From Calendula officinalis (Eukaryota > Streptophyta > Magnoliopsida > Asterales > Asteraceae), in assembly GCA_963853835.1 (NCBI GenBank), contig OY970827.1, positions 77,827,234 to 77,891,233 of the forward strand: 64,000 nucleotides of DNA, in the 5' to 3' direction. Each line of letters begins with the position of its first letter. The stretch's first letter is position 1. A program made the translations under genes and the position numbers. Of the stretch, positions 32,148 to 44,300 are shown piece after piece. Under the pieces are notes generated by a model. It searched no databases and was not told the origin of the DNA. It worked only from the letters and a program-made list of their open reading frames with translations.

Positions 32148-35004
32148 ATGGCGGTAACGGATTTCTTCGCCGGCGAGATCGCCACTGAGCTTCTGAAAAT
32201 GCTACTTAGCATATCAAGAAAAGCCTGTCTCTGCAAACATAGTGCCGAACAGCTCATACTTTCCATCAATGAACTCCTCCCAATAATCAATGAAATCAAA
32301 TACTCCGGCGTAGAATTAACCGCCACACGCCAGTTGCAGCTCGATACTATCTCCAGAGCTCTCCACGACGGCCACGAACTCGCCGGAAAAGTCCTCAATT
32401 CCAGCCGTTGGAACGTCTACAAAAACCTTCAATTATGCCGGAAAATGGAGAAAGTCGAGAAGAGGATTTCGAGGTTTGTTCAAGGACCTCTTCAAGCTCA
32501 CGTGCTAGCCGACGTCCATCACGTGAGATTCGAAACAGCCGAACGGTTTGATCGGCTGGAAGGCTCCGCTCGTCGGCTTGAGCAGCGGCTCGGCTCGATG
32601 AAACTCGGCGGCTCCGGCGAGTCGGGGTGGTCGGAAGAGAAGATGGACGTGGACGCTGACGATATCTACGAGGCTAATTTGCTAAAAGTAGGGATTGAAT
32701 TTGGAAAAAGGAAAGTTAAAGATATGATTCTTGATAGAGACGATTTAATTGTAATTGGGATTAATGGAATCGGTGGTAGTGGGAAAACCACTTTAATTCG
32801 AGAAATTTGCAGAGATGATGAAGTAATAAGTAAGTTAATTTCATAATTTTCAATTTCTAGTGTTACAATTTCATATTTGTTATTCCATTTTTTTGTTGCA
32901 CGTAAGGTGTTCGACGAAATGTCTCTAATGATGTTTCAGGTTACTTTAACAAGAAAATCCTGTTTCTGACTGTATCTCAATCTCCAAGCATTGAGCAATT
33001 AAGACACACAATTTGGGAATTTCTTTCAAACAGCAAAAACAATGGGAATTCCGACATAAACACAACCTCAAATTGGACATTTCAACACAACAATTGGAAC
33101 ACCGTAACACCAACACTAGTAGTTTTAGATGATGTTTGGTCACTTTCAGTTCTCCAACAACTCATTTTTAAAGTTCCCGGTTGCAAAACAGTTGCAGTTT
33201 CACGAATTAAATTTCAATCTCCAATTTTTAATTCAAATTATGAACTGGAATTACTTAGGGAAGAAGATGCAATTCCCCTTTTTTGTCATACTGCTTTTGG
33301 AAAAACCTCAATTCCACCTGGTGCTGATGAGAATCTAATCAAACAGGTACAAATTACAATCCTTTCCTTTTATTTAATTATTTCTCAAGTTATATAATCT
33401 AATAAATTAATTAATTGTTTAATTTAACAGATTGTTGAGAAATGTAAAGGATTACCTTTAGCCCTAAAAGTGATAGGTGCATCACTTAGAGACCAATCTG
33501 AAAAATATTGGATCGGTGCTAAAACTCGATTATCACGAGCTCAACCGATTTGTGATTCACACGAAACTGAATTACTTAATCGAATGAGATTAAGCATTGA
33601 TTATCTTTCTGAAAAAGTCAAAGATTGTTTTTTGGATTTGGGATCTTTCCCAGAAGACAAAAAGATTCCTTTAGATGTTCTTGCTAATATTTGGACCGAA
33701 CTTCATGATATCGATGAAGAAGAAGCTTATGCAATTATTCTTGAGCTCTCAAACAAGAATCTTCTCACACTTGTTAAAGATTCAAGGTTTGTTATTGTAT
33801 TCTTGGATTATTTAAATATTGATATGGTAAATTATTAAGTGATTAATATATATGGTAAATTATGCTAGGGATGAAGATAGGTATAGTAGTTATTGTGAAA
33901 TATCGGTATTTCAACATGATGTGTTAAGGGATCTTGCAATTCATATGAGTAATGTTGGGAGTGTAAATCAAAGAAAACGGTTGGTTATGGCAAGGAGAGA
34001 AAATGGAGTTCCAAAAGAATGGGAAAGGAATGTTGATCAACCATTTCTTGCACGAATTGTTTCGGTTCATACAGGTAAAATTTGATGAATTTAAATTAAA
34101 ATCATTACTGTTTTATATTATGAGAGCTGATTCTTACATAGCAATTTTTATCCATGCAGGTGACATGAGAGAAATGGATTGGTTAAATATGGAGTTTCCT
34201 AAAGCGGAAGTCCTAATCTTAAATTTCGATTCAACCGATTATTTCCTACCTAATTTTATCAAAAACATGCCTAAACTCCGAGCCTTAGTTTTAATAAACT
34301 ACAACAATAAAACCGCCGTGCTACACAACTTATCAATATTAGGCACTTTAACCAATTTAAGAAGCCTTTGGTTCGAAAAAGTAACCATCCCTCAACTACC
34401 CAAAATGACCATTGTACCCCTCCCAAACCTCCGCAAAATCTCGTTGCTACTTTGCAAGATAAACATTAACAACAACAACGATAATCAATCTGAACAAAAC
34501 CTCTCTCACCTATTCCCCCGCCTCACTGAGCTCACAATGGACCACTGCGTCGAAATGACCAAACTACCCTCGAGCATTTGCGAAATAAAAAGTTTAAAAT
34601 GTTTAAGCATCACCAATTGTGAAAGCCTCGAAGAACTCCCGTGTGATTTCGGGAAATTAATTTTTCTACAAATTTTGAGAGTTTACGCATGCCCGAAGCT
34701 TAAAATGCTTCCATTTGGGATCAAGAATCTCATATGGTTAGAGCATGTTAATATCTCTCAATGTGTTAGTCTTCAATGTCTTAATGAAGAAATTGGTGGT
34801 TGTATGAGTTTAAAAGAGATCGATATGAGGGAATGCCCGCAAATTAAAAATTTGCCAAAATCGATTATAGGATTGAGATCGATGAGACGAGTTATTTGTG
34901 ATGAAGAGATTTCGTGGTTGTGGAAAGGGATGGAGAAAGAATTGTGTGGTTTGTGTGTTCAAGTACAAGAGCCAAATTTTGGTCTTGATTGGCTTAGAGA
35001 CTAA
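32148..35004 (+). CDS. ADR1: ADR1-type helper NLR (RPW8-NB-ARC-LRR), 5 exons
   Basis: Exons 32148-32829, 32940-33346, 33431-33786, 33869-34074 and 34160-35004 join at GT-AG introns in exact phase to give 831 aa. Residues 1-150 form the RPW8-like coiled-coil domain (DFFAGEIATELLKMLL at the start). The NB-ARC has a P-loop GIGGSGKTT at about 207-215, kinase 2 LVVLDDVW, a GLPLALKVIG block, FPEDKKIPLDVL, and QHDVLRDLA in place of MHD, as is usual in ADR1. The LRRs fill the C-terminus, which ends in the conserved ICDEE...DWLRD. ADR1 proteins act with EDS1/PAD4 downstream of many sensor NLRs and can form calcium-permeable membrane pores. All key motifs are intact. Compared with Arabidopsis ADR1 (787 aa), extra length lies in a Gly/Ser/acidic linker before the NB-ARC and an Asn/Thr-rich stretch before kinase 2. 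The ATG at 32148 is preferred; an in-frame GTG five codons earlier is unlikely to start translation. Confidence 0.97.
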
Positions 35005-35054
35005 ATTAAGTTTGTTTTTTCTTAATTATGTAGATATTAAGTTAGATAAATAGA

Positions 35055-35075
35055 TCTTGTTAGATTAATAAAGTG
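35055..35075 (+). terminator. Probable ADR1 polyadenylation region
   Basis: TTAGATTAATAAAGTG lies about 60 bases after the ADR1 stop and contains an AATAAA signal. Weak evidence, as plant poly(A) signals are loose. Confidence 0.45.
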
Positions 35076-35089
35076 TTTCTTGGCACTCT

Positions 35090-36361
35090 TTTGTGCTCAA
35101 AGTAGAAATAATAACAATAATGCTAGTTGTGCCATTAAAGATTTTTGTGGTCTCCATATTTTAGTTGAAGCCAATGTATATTCTAGCATTTTTGGTGTCT
35201 ACAATTATCACTCTTCCACTATGAGAAGTTGAGAACACGCTATGATAGGGATGAGTTTTTGGGCTGAAAAAATCAAACCGAAACTGAAAACATGTAATTG
35301 GTTTGGTTTTCGATTTTGAAATTCATCATTTTTTATTTCGGTTCTTTCGGTTTTGCTTCGGTCTTCGGATAAGGATGAGAATTTGGGCTAAAAAAAATTG
35401 AACCGAAGTTGAACTGAAATCCAACCAAAACATGTATATGATTATCTTTTTTGAAAATTCAACATTTTCGGTTTGTGTTCCATCAGATTCTATTCGATTT
35501 CTTGACCAAGCTCACCCGTAAGGTGTGATAATATTAAAGGTAAGTTAAAGCCTTTTCTATGCCGCCAAAAAACACCGGCATTTGCGCCAAACTCGTGCCA
35601 AGGTTTGCTCCCATTGCTTAACATCTGGTTGAATGCGTTATATTTAAGTTGCAATTGGTCTGAGTTATTTTTTGTTTCTTGAATATCATAAGATATGAGG
35701 ATAATTTGGATGTGATACTTAAATGATGTTATAAAACCATTTTGCTTATTGTTTTAACCCATGACATATTCTGCCATAAGATATTTTTTAAAAAGTTCCA
35801 ATATTACTTGTGATTAGTACAACATTGTGTGCAGGTCCCATCTAAACATCTTCGAGATAAATACATGAGTGAGAATTAATGAGGAATGAGAAAAATAATT
35901 GCTTAACTCAAAAGTCAACAATTGTCAATATCTTGGAATATATGTCATGGAAGTTTTTGTTGAACGCAGAAAAAACGCGTTACTTGTTTTGACCGTGAAG
36001 TGTGGTCTCAGATGATAGCAACATGCAACTCCATAATATCCTTATAAAATATTTGAACTCTAGAGATAGACTATATTGAAAATGATTGCTCTTTTAATGA
36101 TAAATAAAAAAGAACACTTTGGTTATTTATTTTTTAGGAATATAATCCTGCTTTCACGTTTGGGTATAGTTGGATCTCTCCCTTAATCTAAAATGTTTGT
36201 CTTGGTTTCTGTCATAACTTACCAAGTCTTGAGATTTGACTATGTTATCATATCATGGTCTAAGCCTTAAGTGTAACGTTTGCTATGATGAGATCAAACT
36301 TAACTCAATTTTACTCGTATTTATGTTTTTAGGCGTATTAAAACAACCGAGATATACGTGC

Positions 36362-36364
<3 letters not shown>
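35090..36364. other. Intergenic DNA with decayed MITE sequence
   Basis: 35225-35520 contains repeated 'aaccgaaactgaa', 'tttcggtt' and 'gggatgagtttttgggct' motifs in both orientations, typical of a decayed hAT MITE; similar motifs recur at 38735-38935. No gene is seen. Confidence 0.45.

Positions 36365-36449
<85 letters not shown>
36365..36449. repeat. (AT)n microsatellite
   Basis: About 42 perfect AT units. A frame across it translates to poly-(Tyr-Ile) and is not a gene. Confidence 0.97.
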
Positions 36450-36454
<5 letters not shown>

Positions 36455-36806
36455 ATTGGATATGCCGAAGATAAAAAAAAAATGATGAACTATATTATAA
36501 ATTTATAATTAATCTTTTCATGATTATCTGTATAATTATGTATATATATAATTATAACTATAATTTATATATAAAATTATCTTTTTATAGCACGCATTAA
36601 GGAACGTCATATCTTTACTAAAGCTTTTAAGCTTAAGGTTTAACCATGTGTTTAAACCACACCTTACTTTATTCGTATGAGTCAATTTATGCATGGCATC
36701 ATAGCTAGCCAATTTTGTTAATAAATAACTTATTTTTTCGACGTCTTGTTTAAGTTAAATAATGTCTGGATAAATATATTTTGTATAAGATAAATAGAGA
36801 AACGTT

Positions 36807-37431
36807 AATGGAGGTCCATCATTTATGCGTAGTCCCAAGTAACAAATCTCAATCATTAATCAATAAGATCTAATGGTCAAGATTAATCGCATATTTTATA
36901 CATGAAGGGTATTTTGGTCATTTGGTACTTCAAATTTTTTTTTTGATTTTTTTGATATTTGATATTTTGATTTTATTTATTTTTTGATTTTTTATTATTA
37001 TTTTTATTATTTTTTTCATTAAAAAAATATTCTTCACGTCCCACACAAAACATACCATTTCACTCTAAACTTTTATCCCACAAAAAACTTCACATTTCCC
37101 ATATTTGATGGGCTCCACACAATAAAAAACTATTATTACTAAAAATTTCACCACTAATATCCACTAACTATCTTTCTCTCTCCAACCCAACCTTATATTT
37201 TAATCAAAAGTATTATCAATGACCTCACTACTAACTATCACCTAAAAACTTGTGTAAAAGCCAAATGGGAAGTTTTTTGTGTGACGGGGGCAGTAATACT
37301 TATTTGATAATTACGTGTAGTACTTAATCACGTGTGATTTTAGTGTAAAATCACATGTGATTGTATATTTAATCATATTTGATGTTTTAGTACAATCATA
37401 TGTGATTCAGTACACAATCACATGCAGTTTT
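36807..37431. mobile_element. Truncated long-TIR element with a nested Stowaway
   Basis: The left end (AATGGAGGTCCATC..., then AATAAGATCTAATGGTCAAG and GGGTATTTTGGTCATTT) matches the terminal repeat of 20595-21282. The inner 37318-37431 holds the same series of AATCACATGTGATT-like palindromes. The right terminal repeat is missing. A Stowaway sits at 37030-37293. Confidence 0.65.
37030..37293. mobile_element. Stowaway-type MITE (diverged)
   Basis: TTCTTCACGTCCCACACAAA at left and TTTTTTGTGTGACGGGGGCAG at right are inverted repeats between TA dinucleotides. Confidence 0.72.
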
Positions 37432-37689
37432 TTTAATGAGTAATGGTATTTAGGCCTAACATTTATACTTACTCATAGGTCTACTCATTAGATGAAGACA
37501 CGTGTCAAAATCAAGGGATAATATTAGGAGAGAGAATTAGTGGAATACACATGTCATTCTATCAAATGGGTATGCTTATAAATAGTTATAAATGATAGGA
37601 CTAAATATCATATCTCTTTTTAAGTTAATAATTACCAGGTGTGAACGTCAAATCTATTAAGGCAAACTCAATCCACACATACTTTTTTA

Positions 37690-38408
37690 TTTTCACCAAT
37701 GGTCCTTTAAGTTTATAGTAAATTTCACCAATGATACTTTAGTTTCAAAAATTACACTGCTCGTCCTTAATTTTGAAAGGTTTTTCACCGATGGTCCTTT
37801 ACACTAATTGACGTTAATTTATTCTGTTAACTCACCTCATGTGCAATACACGTCAGGGTAAAAAAGTCATTTTTAATTTCTTTTCATTCTTAAAATTAAT
37901 TTTTTTATCTTATATACTCCCTCCGTCCCTAAATAAAGTTCCCATTTGTGTTGGGCACAACATTTTAGGAGGTAGTTAGTGGTGGGGTATTTGGTATTAC
38001 TTTTGAATAAAATATAAGGTTTGATTGGAGAGAGAATGTGTTTTAAGAGATAGTTAGTGGTGAAAGTATTGGTAATAATATTATTATATTAAGTGGGTCC
38101 CTTAAGTTTTAGAAATGGGAACTTTATTTAGGGACAAAACTTGAAGGTGAAATGAGAACTTTATTTAGGAACGGAGGGAGTAAAAGTTTTTAGTTTAAGA
38201 ATAAAAATAAAAGAAATGAAAAATGACTTTTTTATCCTCATGTGCATTGCACATGGGGTAAGTTAACAGAAAAATTAACGTCAGTTAGCGTAAAGGACAA
38301 TAGGTGAAAAACCTTTTAGAATTAAGGACCATCAGTGTAATTTTTGAAACTAAATGACCATTGGTGAAATTTGCTATAAACTTAAAAGACCATCCGTGTA
38401 ATTTACTC
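37690..38408. mobile_element. TIR element split by a Stowaway
   Basis: The left half (TTTCACCAATGGTCCTTTAAG, then AAAAATTACACTG, then TTTTTCACCGATGGTCC) is mirrored by the right half (GGACAATAGGTGAAAAACC, GTGTAATTTTTGAAAC, CCATTGGTGAAATTTGC). Terminal TAATTTACTCTTA is clear only at right. The Stowaway 37917-38180 sits in the middle. Confidence 0.7.
37917..38180. mobile_element. Stowaway-type MITE
   Basis: TA|CTCCCTCCGTCCCTAAATAA at left and TTATTTAGGAACGGAGGGAG|TA at right. Length is 264 bp, the same as the copy at 52585-52848, which it closely resembles. Confidence 0.92.
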
Positions 38409-40560
38409 TTAATTAAAATTATACTAATAATTATTAAAAGAGAAATGATATTAATGCTTAGTATTTGTATTTATTTATATTCTTACTCATTTGATCAATA
38501 TATGTGTTAAATCAATTAATGGATGATATATATATAAGAAAACTAGTGGATTACATATGTCATCTTATAATAAATATCAACATGAAATATAAACAAAAGT
38601 AGGTATCAATATTATGTCTCTTATTAAAATTAAATCTTTTAATGTACATGTAACATATGGCTCCGGCTCTGATAGTAGTAGCCTAGTAGGAGTAAGTGTA
38701 CTCTAAAAACTTAACAGGACCACATGCACCATACTGAAACCGATATGATCGAAACTAATAATGATACATTTTCAAAACCGAAAAACCAAATACATGTTTT
38801 CCGATAAGACCGAAAAAGAAATCATGAAATTACAAAACCGAAAACTGAACTAATTACATGTAACAGTTTCATTTTTGATCGGTTTTTTCGGTTCAGTTTC
38901 ATTTTTCCGGCTTAAATATTCACTCCTACGTAGTAACGGTTTCAAAGTCCTACTATCAATGCCTAGTTACAAAAATACATGTTCTTTGTCACATCAAAAT
39001 TTTTCCTAAGAATCATTTACAACTTGACGTGTTAGGTAGGTTAGATCATATCGAGAATCGATATGGGTCATTGCTAAATATTGTTACGTATATAGTGACA
39101 GTTGTTTAATTTAGTAGTATATTTTTTCGAATACGTATGGCGTATCTATAATAGCATTTATATTCGAATCACGTCTCTTTTATAATTCGAATATCATTTT
39201 TATCAGGAAAAACGAATCAAAATGAATTATATGTTTTCGTATTTCGCTGTCGAACCTGAAATAATTATACAAAATTCGTTCTTTTTATAGCTTGGTAGGG
39301 TATTTTAGCCAAACTTTTTGGCTTTATTGTGGTGTCGATTCAATGATGTTTGAAATATTGTTCATATATGCCACTGAAAATTGACCATAATCCCATATAC
39401 ATTGAATTTGTAGGTAATTGAAAAACATGTCATTTGAAGTCTAAAGTCCTCATATATACACGTCTCATTATTTTTTCATCCTCAACTTTATTTATTTGTC
39501 AAACATGAAAAAGATAAAGTTAATAAGATATTTTTAAAAAATGTCCCACTAAGGGAGCATGAAACAATTTAACAACATATAACTGAAACATATATAGTAG
39601 AAATTGTCTCATCAAGAATAAAATTTGTTTTACGATGTTGTTAACATTTGGTACCTACTAGTTACATGTCCATAGCGCCTACATAAAGAAAATATTTTGT
39701 TTGATTACTTTCCAGAAAAAAAGTTAGATGATTTATATATCACAAAAAGTAATGTATGCGTCACAAACGTGCATATATGTTGTTGTAACATGTGCAACAA
39801 TAAGATGATTTTGTTGTATGCATGTTGCTTTGATGCTTTCTATGATATACAAATCAACCCCTTAAGAAATGACATTGCCAACGGTGACAGTATGTTTGCG
39901 TCGCTTAAAGAACATGCGAACTTAGACTTCTCATGAGTTTTTTAAGGGTAACAGTATGTTTTAACTTAATAATGTATTTCCACTGTAAAACTAAAAAATA
40001 ATAATTAGTGAGCTGTTTAATAGTGATTGTTGGCTTGGAGTAGTAATTAATATTTGAACCCTATTTAATAGTGATTGGTGGCTTCATGCTACAATACATT
40101 AATATTTAATAATTGGCTTAATATAGTTAGTGGTGGTGGTTTGTTATTTTATATAAAAACCTTTAACGATCTTCATATTATAATTTTTGCGATAGAAAAA
40201 AAAAAGAGTCAAAATCACTATATCATAATCATGCTACAATACATAATGGAATTTTATCCTTATTTATTATTATTGTTGTTATTCGGTATTAGTCTAGGTT
40301 TTTGAGGCGGCTAGAGAGAATGTTAGTCATATTACTTGGTGTTAAAAAAATCACAGCTTGCAAGTATTGTCTTACAAACTAACAATACTATTTTCTGAAA
40401 ATTGGACATTTAAAATTTGAAAATTATGAAATAAATTGTATTTCTCTCATATTATTATAATAAGATTCCCTTGCAATATAAAACTAGATAATATGAACCG
40501 TAAACCACACAAAGGAATATTTTGGCGGTTAATTAGTTTCTAAATAATTAGTTACTTTTT
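38409..40560. other. Intergenic DNA without a supported gene
   Basis: 38735-38935 repeats 'aaaccgaaaa' and 'ttttcggttcagttt' motifs (decayed MITE). Frames at 39697-39936 and 40075-40305 show no recognisable domain. Confidence 0.4.
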
Positions 40561-40931
40561 AGGGTAAATTACATAAATTGTCCCTGTGGTATACTCGATT
40601 CTGCTTTTCTGTTCCTAAATTTTTTTTGTCGGTTTTTTTGTCCCTAAAGATTTTTGGATTTCACTTTTCTATCCTTCCGTCCAAATTTGACCGTTAACTA
40701 GCCCCACATACTAAACAAGTGAAGGTACTTATGTCTTTTCCCCAAATAACTTGTACATTAGGCTTGCAAGCTTGTACCCCTCTCTCCTCTCAAAATTGAA
40801 TCTTCTTCCTGCAACATACGATCTTCTTCCCCAATCTAAAGTAAACAAGAATTGAAGGTCCTAATTCAAGCTTCAGATTCTGTTAATTACAACAATTTCA
40901 CTTCAATACGTTCTGATTTCTTCGATGGTAT

Positions 40932-41363
40932 TGAAGAAAAACGATAGATCTATAAGATCTATAACAAAACACAAATATAAGCCAACCTATTGCATCTTCA
41001 ACTAATAACAATGGTTCATAGAACAGATTACAAAGTAAACCTTACTACAATAACACTCAACTCTCAAACGATCTATAGACCTGAACATTCATGTTTTACT
41101 AGACTGATTTACAGAGAAGAAACCCTAATTCTATTTGAGAGAGAATGAAAGAAGTATGTGAGAAGATAACACAATCCGTTAACTTTCTCACCTACCAAAA
41201 CAATATCTATACTAATTACATATTCTCTCTTTTACTACCTAAAGAATAAAGAAAATACAAACTAGTCCCTTAACTTGTACACCTGCACAAGTAAACAACA
41301 ACAAATATACTATATAAAATATATAAGTATGACATTACCTTTTACATACCTCACATTTTAACA
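40932..41363 (-). repeat. Copia 3' LTR
   Basis: 432 bp. On the minus strand it begins TGTTAAAATG and ends TTTTTCTTCA (TG...CA). It is flanked outside by GGTAT (40927-40931). Just inside, a purine run AAGGGGGAA serves as the polypurine tract. By eye it differs from the 5' LTR at one base. Confidence 0.96.
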
Positions 41364-41376
41364 TTCCCCCTTAATG

Positions 41377-44300
41377 TCATACCTGAAAAAAATTAGACAA
41401 CTTTAGCTTATCACAGAAAAAATTATGCAACTTACTTGGTAACCCTTTTGTAAACACATCTGCTACATTCAAAGCAGATTCTATCTTCAAAACCTTAACT
41501 ACACCTGCACAAACTTTAGTTCTAGCATAATGTAGATCCAGTTCAAAATGCTTTGTCCTATCATGGAAAACAGGGTTAGCAGAAATTAAAATGGCTGCCT
41601 TATTGTCACAATACACTTCCACTGGAAGCAACTTAACCAACCCAAGCTCAGTCAACAATTTTTCAACCCAGACCACTTCACACACAACAGAGCATAAAGC
41701 TCTATACTCAGCTTCTGCTGTAGATCTAGAAACAACTTGTTGTTTCTTGCTTTTCCAAGAAATCAAATTTTCACCCAGAAAAACTGAATAACCAGTAACT
41801 GACCTTCTTGAAGAAAGACACTTACCCCAATCAGAATCTACAAATGCTTTAACTTTCAAATTACCACTTTTACTAAAAACAACTCCTTTACCTGGACTAC
41901 CTTTTATATATCTCAAAACCCGTATAGCCAGTTTTAAGTGAGATACCAAAGGAGCATGCATAAACTGACTAAGACAGTGAACTGCAAAAGATATATCTGG
42001 TCTGGTCAAAGTTAAATATATTAACTTCCCAACCAGTCTTTGATATTCTGTTAGATTTTCTAACAAAATATCACCATCTCTTGCATTTGCTAAATCAGTA
42101 ATTACAACATTAGTCTCAATAGGAGTATAAACTGGTTTACACCCTGTTAAACCAAAATCAGCAAGCAATTCAAGGGCATATTTCCTTTGTGATAAACACA
42201 AAGCATTATCACCTTCAACTACCTCAATTCCCAGAAAATATTGTAACCTACCAAGATCTTTAATCATAAACTGAGTGTTTAAAAAACTTTTAACAGCCTC
42301 AATTTCAGAATTATTATTTCCAGTTATTACAATATCATCTACATACACTAACAAAATTATCATAACATCATTATTCCTTTTAATAAACAAGGAATAATCA
42401 TTCATACTTTGAACAAATCCATTGCTAATTAATGTTTTTGTTAATTTCTCATTCCACTTTCTAGGGGCTTGTTTCAACCCATAAAGAGATTTAACCAACT
42501 TACACACCTTACCAGACTCATGTTCAAAATAACCCTCAGGAAGATTCATATAAACATCTTCACTTAATTCACCATATAAAAAAGCATTATTGACATCTAA
42601 CTGGAATAAAGGCCAAGAATTCTCAACTGCTAGACTCAAAACACTCCTAACAGTGACCATTTTTACAACAGGAGAGAACGTTTCATCAAAATCTATACCC
42701 TCCCTTTGATTATACCCTTTAGCAACAAGTCTTGCCTTGTACCTATCAATTTCACCATTGGATTTGTACTTAATCTTATAAATCCACCTACAACCTATAG
42801 GTCTTCTATTCTTAGGCAACTCAGTAACTATCCATGTGTTATTCCTGTACAACGCTTCCATTTCAAGGTTCATGGCATCTACCCAGTTTTGATCTTTAAC
42901 AGCTTCTTTATATGAATTAGGTTCTACAGATTTACTAAGATTACTAATAAAACAATTGTAGTCTTTGGATAAATTTGAATATCCAACATATTTATTTATA
43001 TCAAATTTACAGTTACTGTTTAAAACAAAATCAGAAAATTTCTTAGGCAAGACATTTGGCCGTGCAGATCTCCTCACAGAACTTGTTTCAGTTGACCTAA
43101 AATGCATGTTATTTTGACCCTCAGAATTATTTCCATCTAACACACCATCATAAGAAGTTGCAGAGTTCAGATCCTCACAGGTAACCTTATGCAGGCCAAT
43201 AGGTAGATCTGAATCAAGGTTCAAATCCTCACAAGTACCTTCATTAAGATTACAAGGTAAATCCAAATCACTACCTACATCCTCAGGTAAAACCTTCCCC
43301 TCATCATTGGGCGCATTTTGCAAATTAGGACTAATGTTATTATGTATATCTAAGTGTAAGTCAAAAAAATTTAAATGATTTATATTAACATCATCACCAC
43401 TACTTTCTTGAAATTTTTCAGATTCTTTGTAAGGAAAAATGGTTTCATAAAATTTTACATCTCTTGAAAAAAACATATTTTCATTTTCAAGACTTAACAA
43501 TTTGTATCCTTTAGTTTTATTACCATACCCTATGAAAACACATTTTTCTGACTTACTACTAAATTTATCACCATTATTTAGAATCTTAGAAAAACACAAA
43601 CATCCAAAAGTCCTTAAATGCATAAGAGAAGGTTCTAAATTGTAAACAAGCTCATATGGAGATCTACCACTTAGCACAGAGGAAGGAGTCCTGTTAATCA
43701 GATATACAGCAGTTAAAATACATTCAGACCAAAATTGTAAAGGTATTCCACCTTGAAACATAAGAGACCTAGCTACATTAAGAAGGTGTCTATGTTTTCT
43801 CTCAACCACACCATTTTGTTGGGGAGTATAAGCACATGTTGTTTGATGAGTTATTCCATTATTTTGACAAAAAATATTCATATTATTATTAACAAACTCA
43901 GTTCCATTATCAGTTCTAAATATTTTCACTGTTTTATTAAACTGATTTTTAATTAAAAAATAATATTCTTTAATTTTTTCAAACACTTCAGTTTTAGATT
44001 TTAACATAAAAGCCCAAACTGCCCTAGTGTAATCATCAACAACAGTTAAAAAATATTTGAACCCATCTTTGCTTTCTATTCTATAGGGACCCCAAACATC
44101 TAAATGAACTATATCACCTAACTCTTTAGTCTTATGGTCACTTAAAGGGAAAGGCTCTCTTGTTTGTTTAGCCTTATGGCAAATTTCACAAGGAGATGAC
44201 TCAACTACCTTATCAACTTTTAATTTGGTTTGTAATATATTTAAAACTTTATCTGCAGGATGACCTAACCTACTATGCCACAAACTACTAGATAAATTGC

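Noticed and set aside
36236..36508. Frame encoding a long Tyr-Ile repeat
   Set aside because: It is the translation of an (AT)n microsatellite; the same artefact appears at 56674-56865 and 57024-57362 on both strands.
39697..39936. 79-codon Cys-rich frame as a small secreted protein
   Set aside because: Cys codons cluster, but there is no signal peptide and the start lies mid-sequence with no promoter features.
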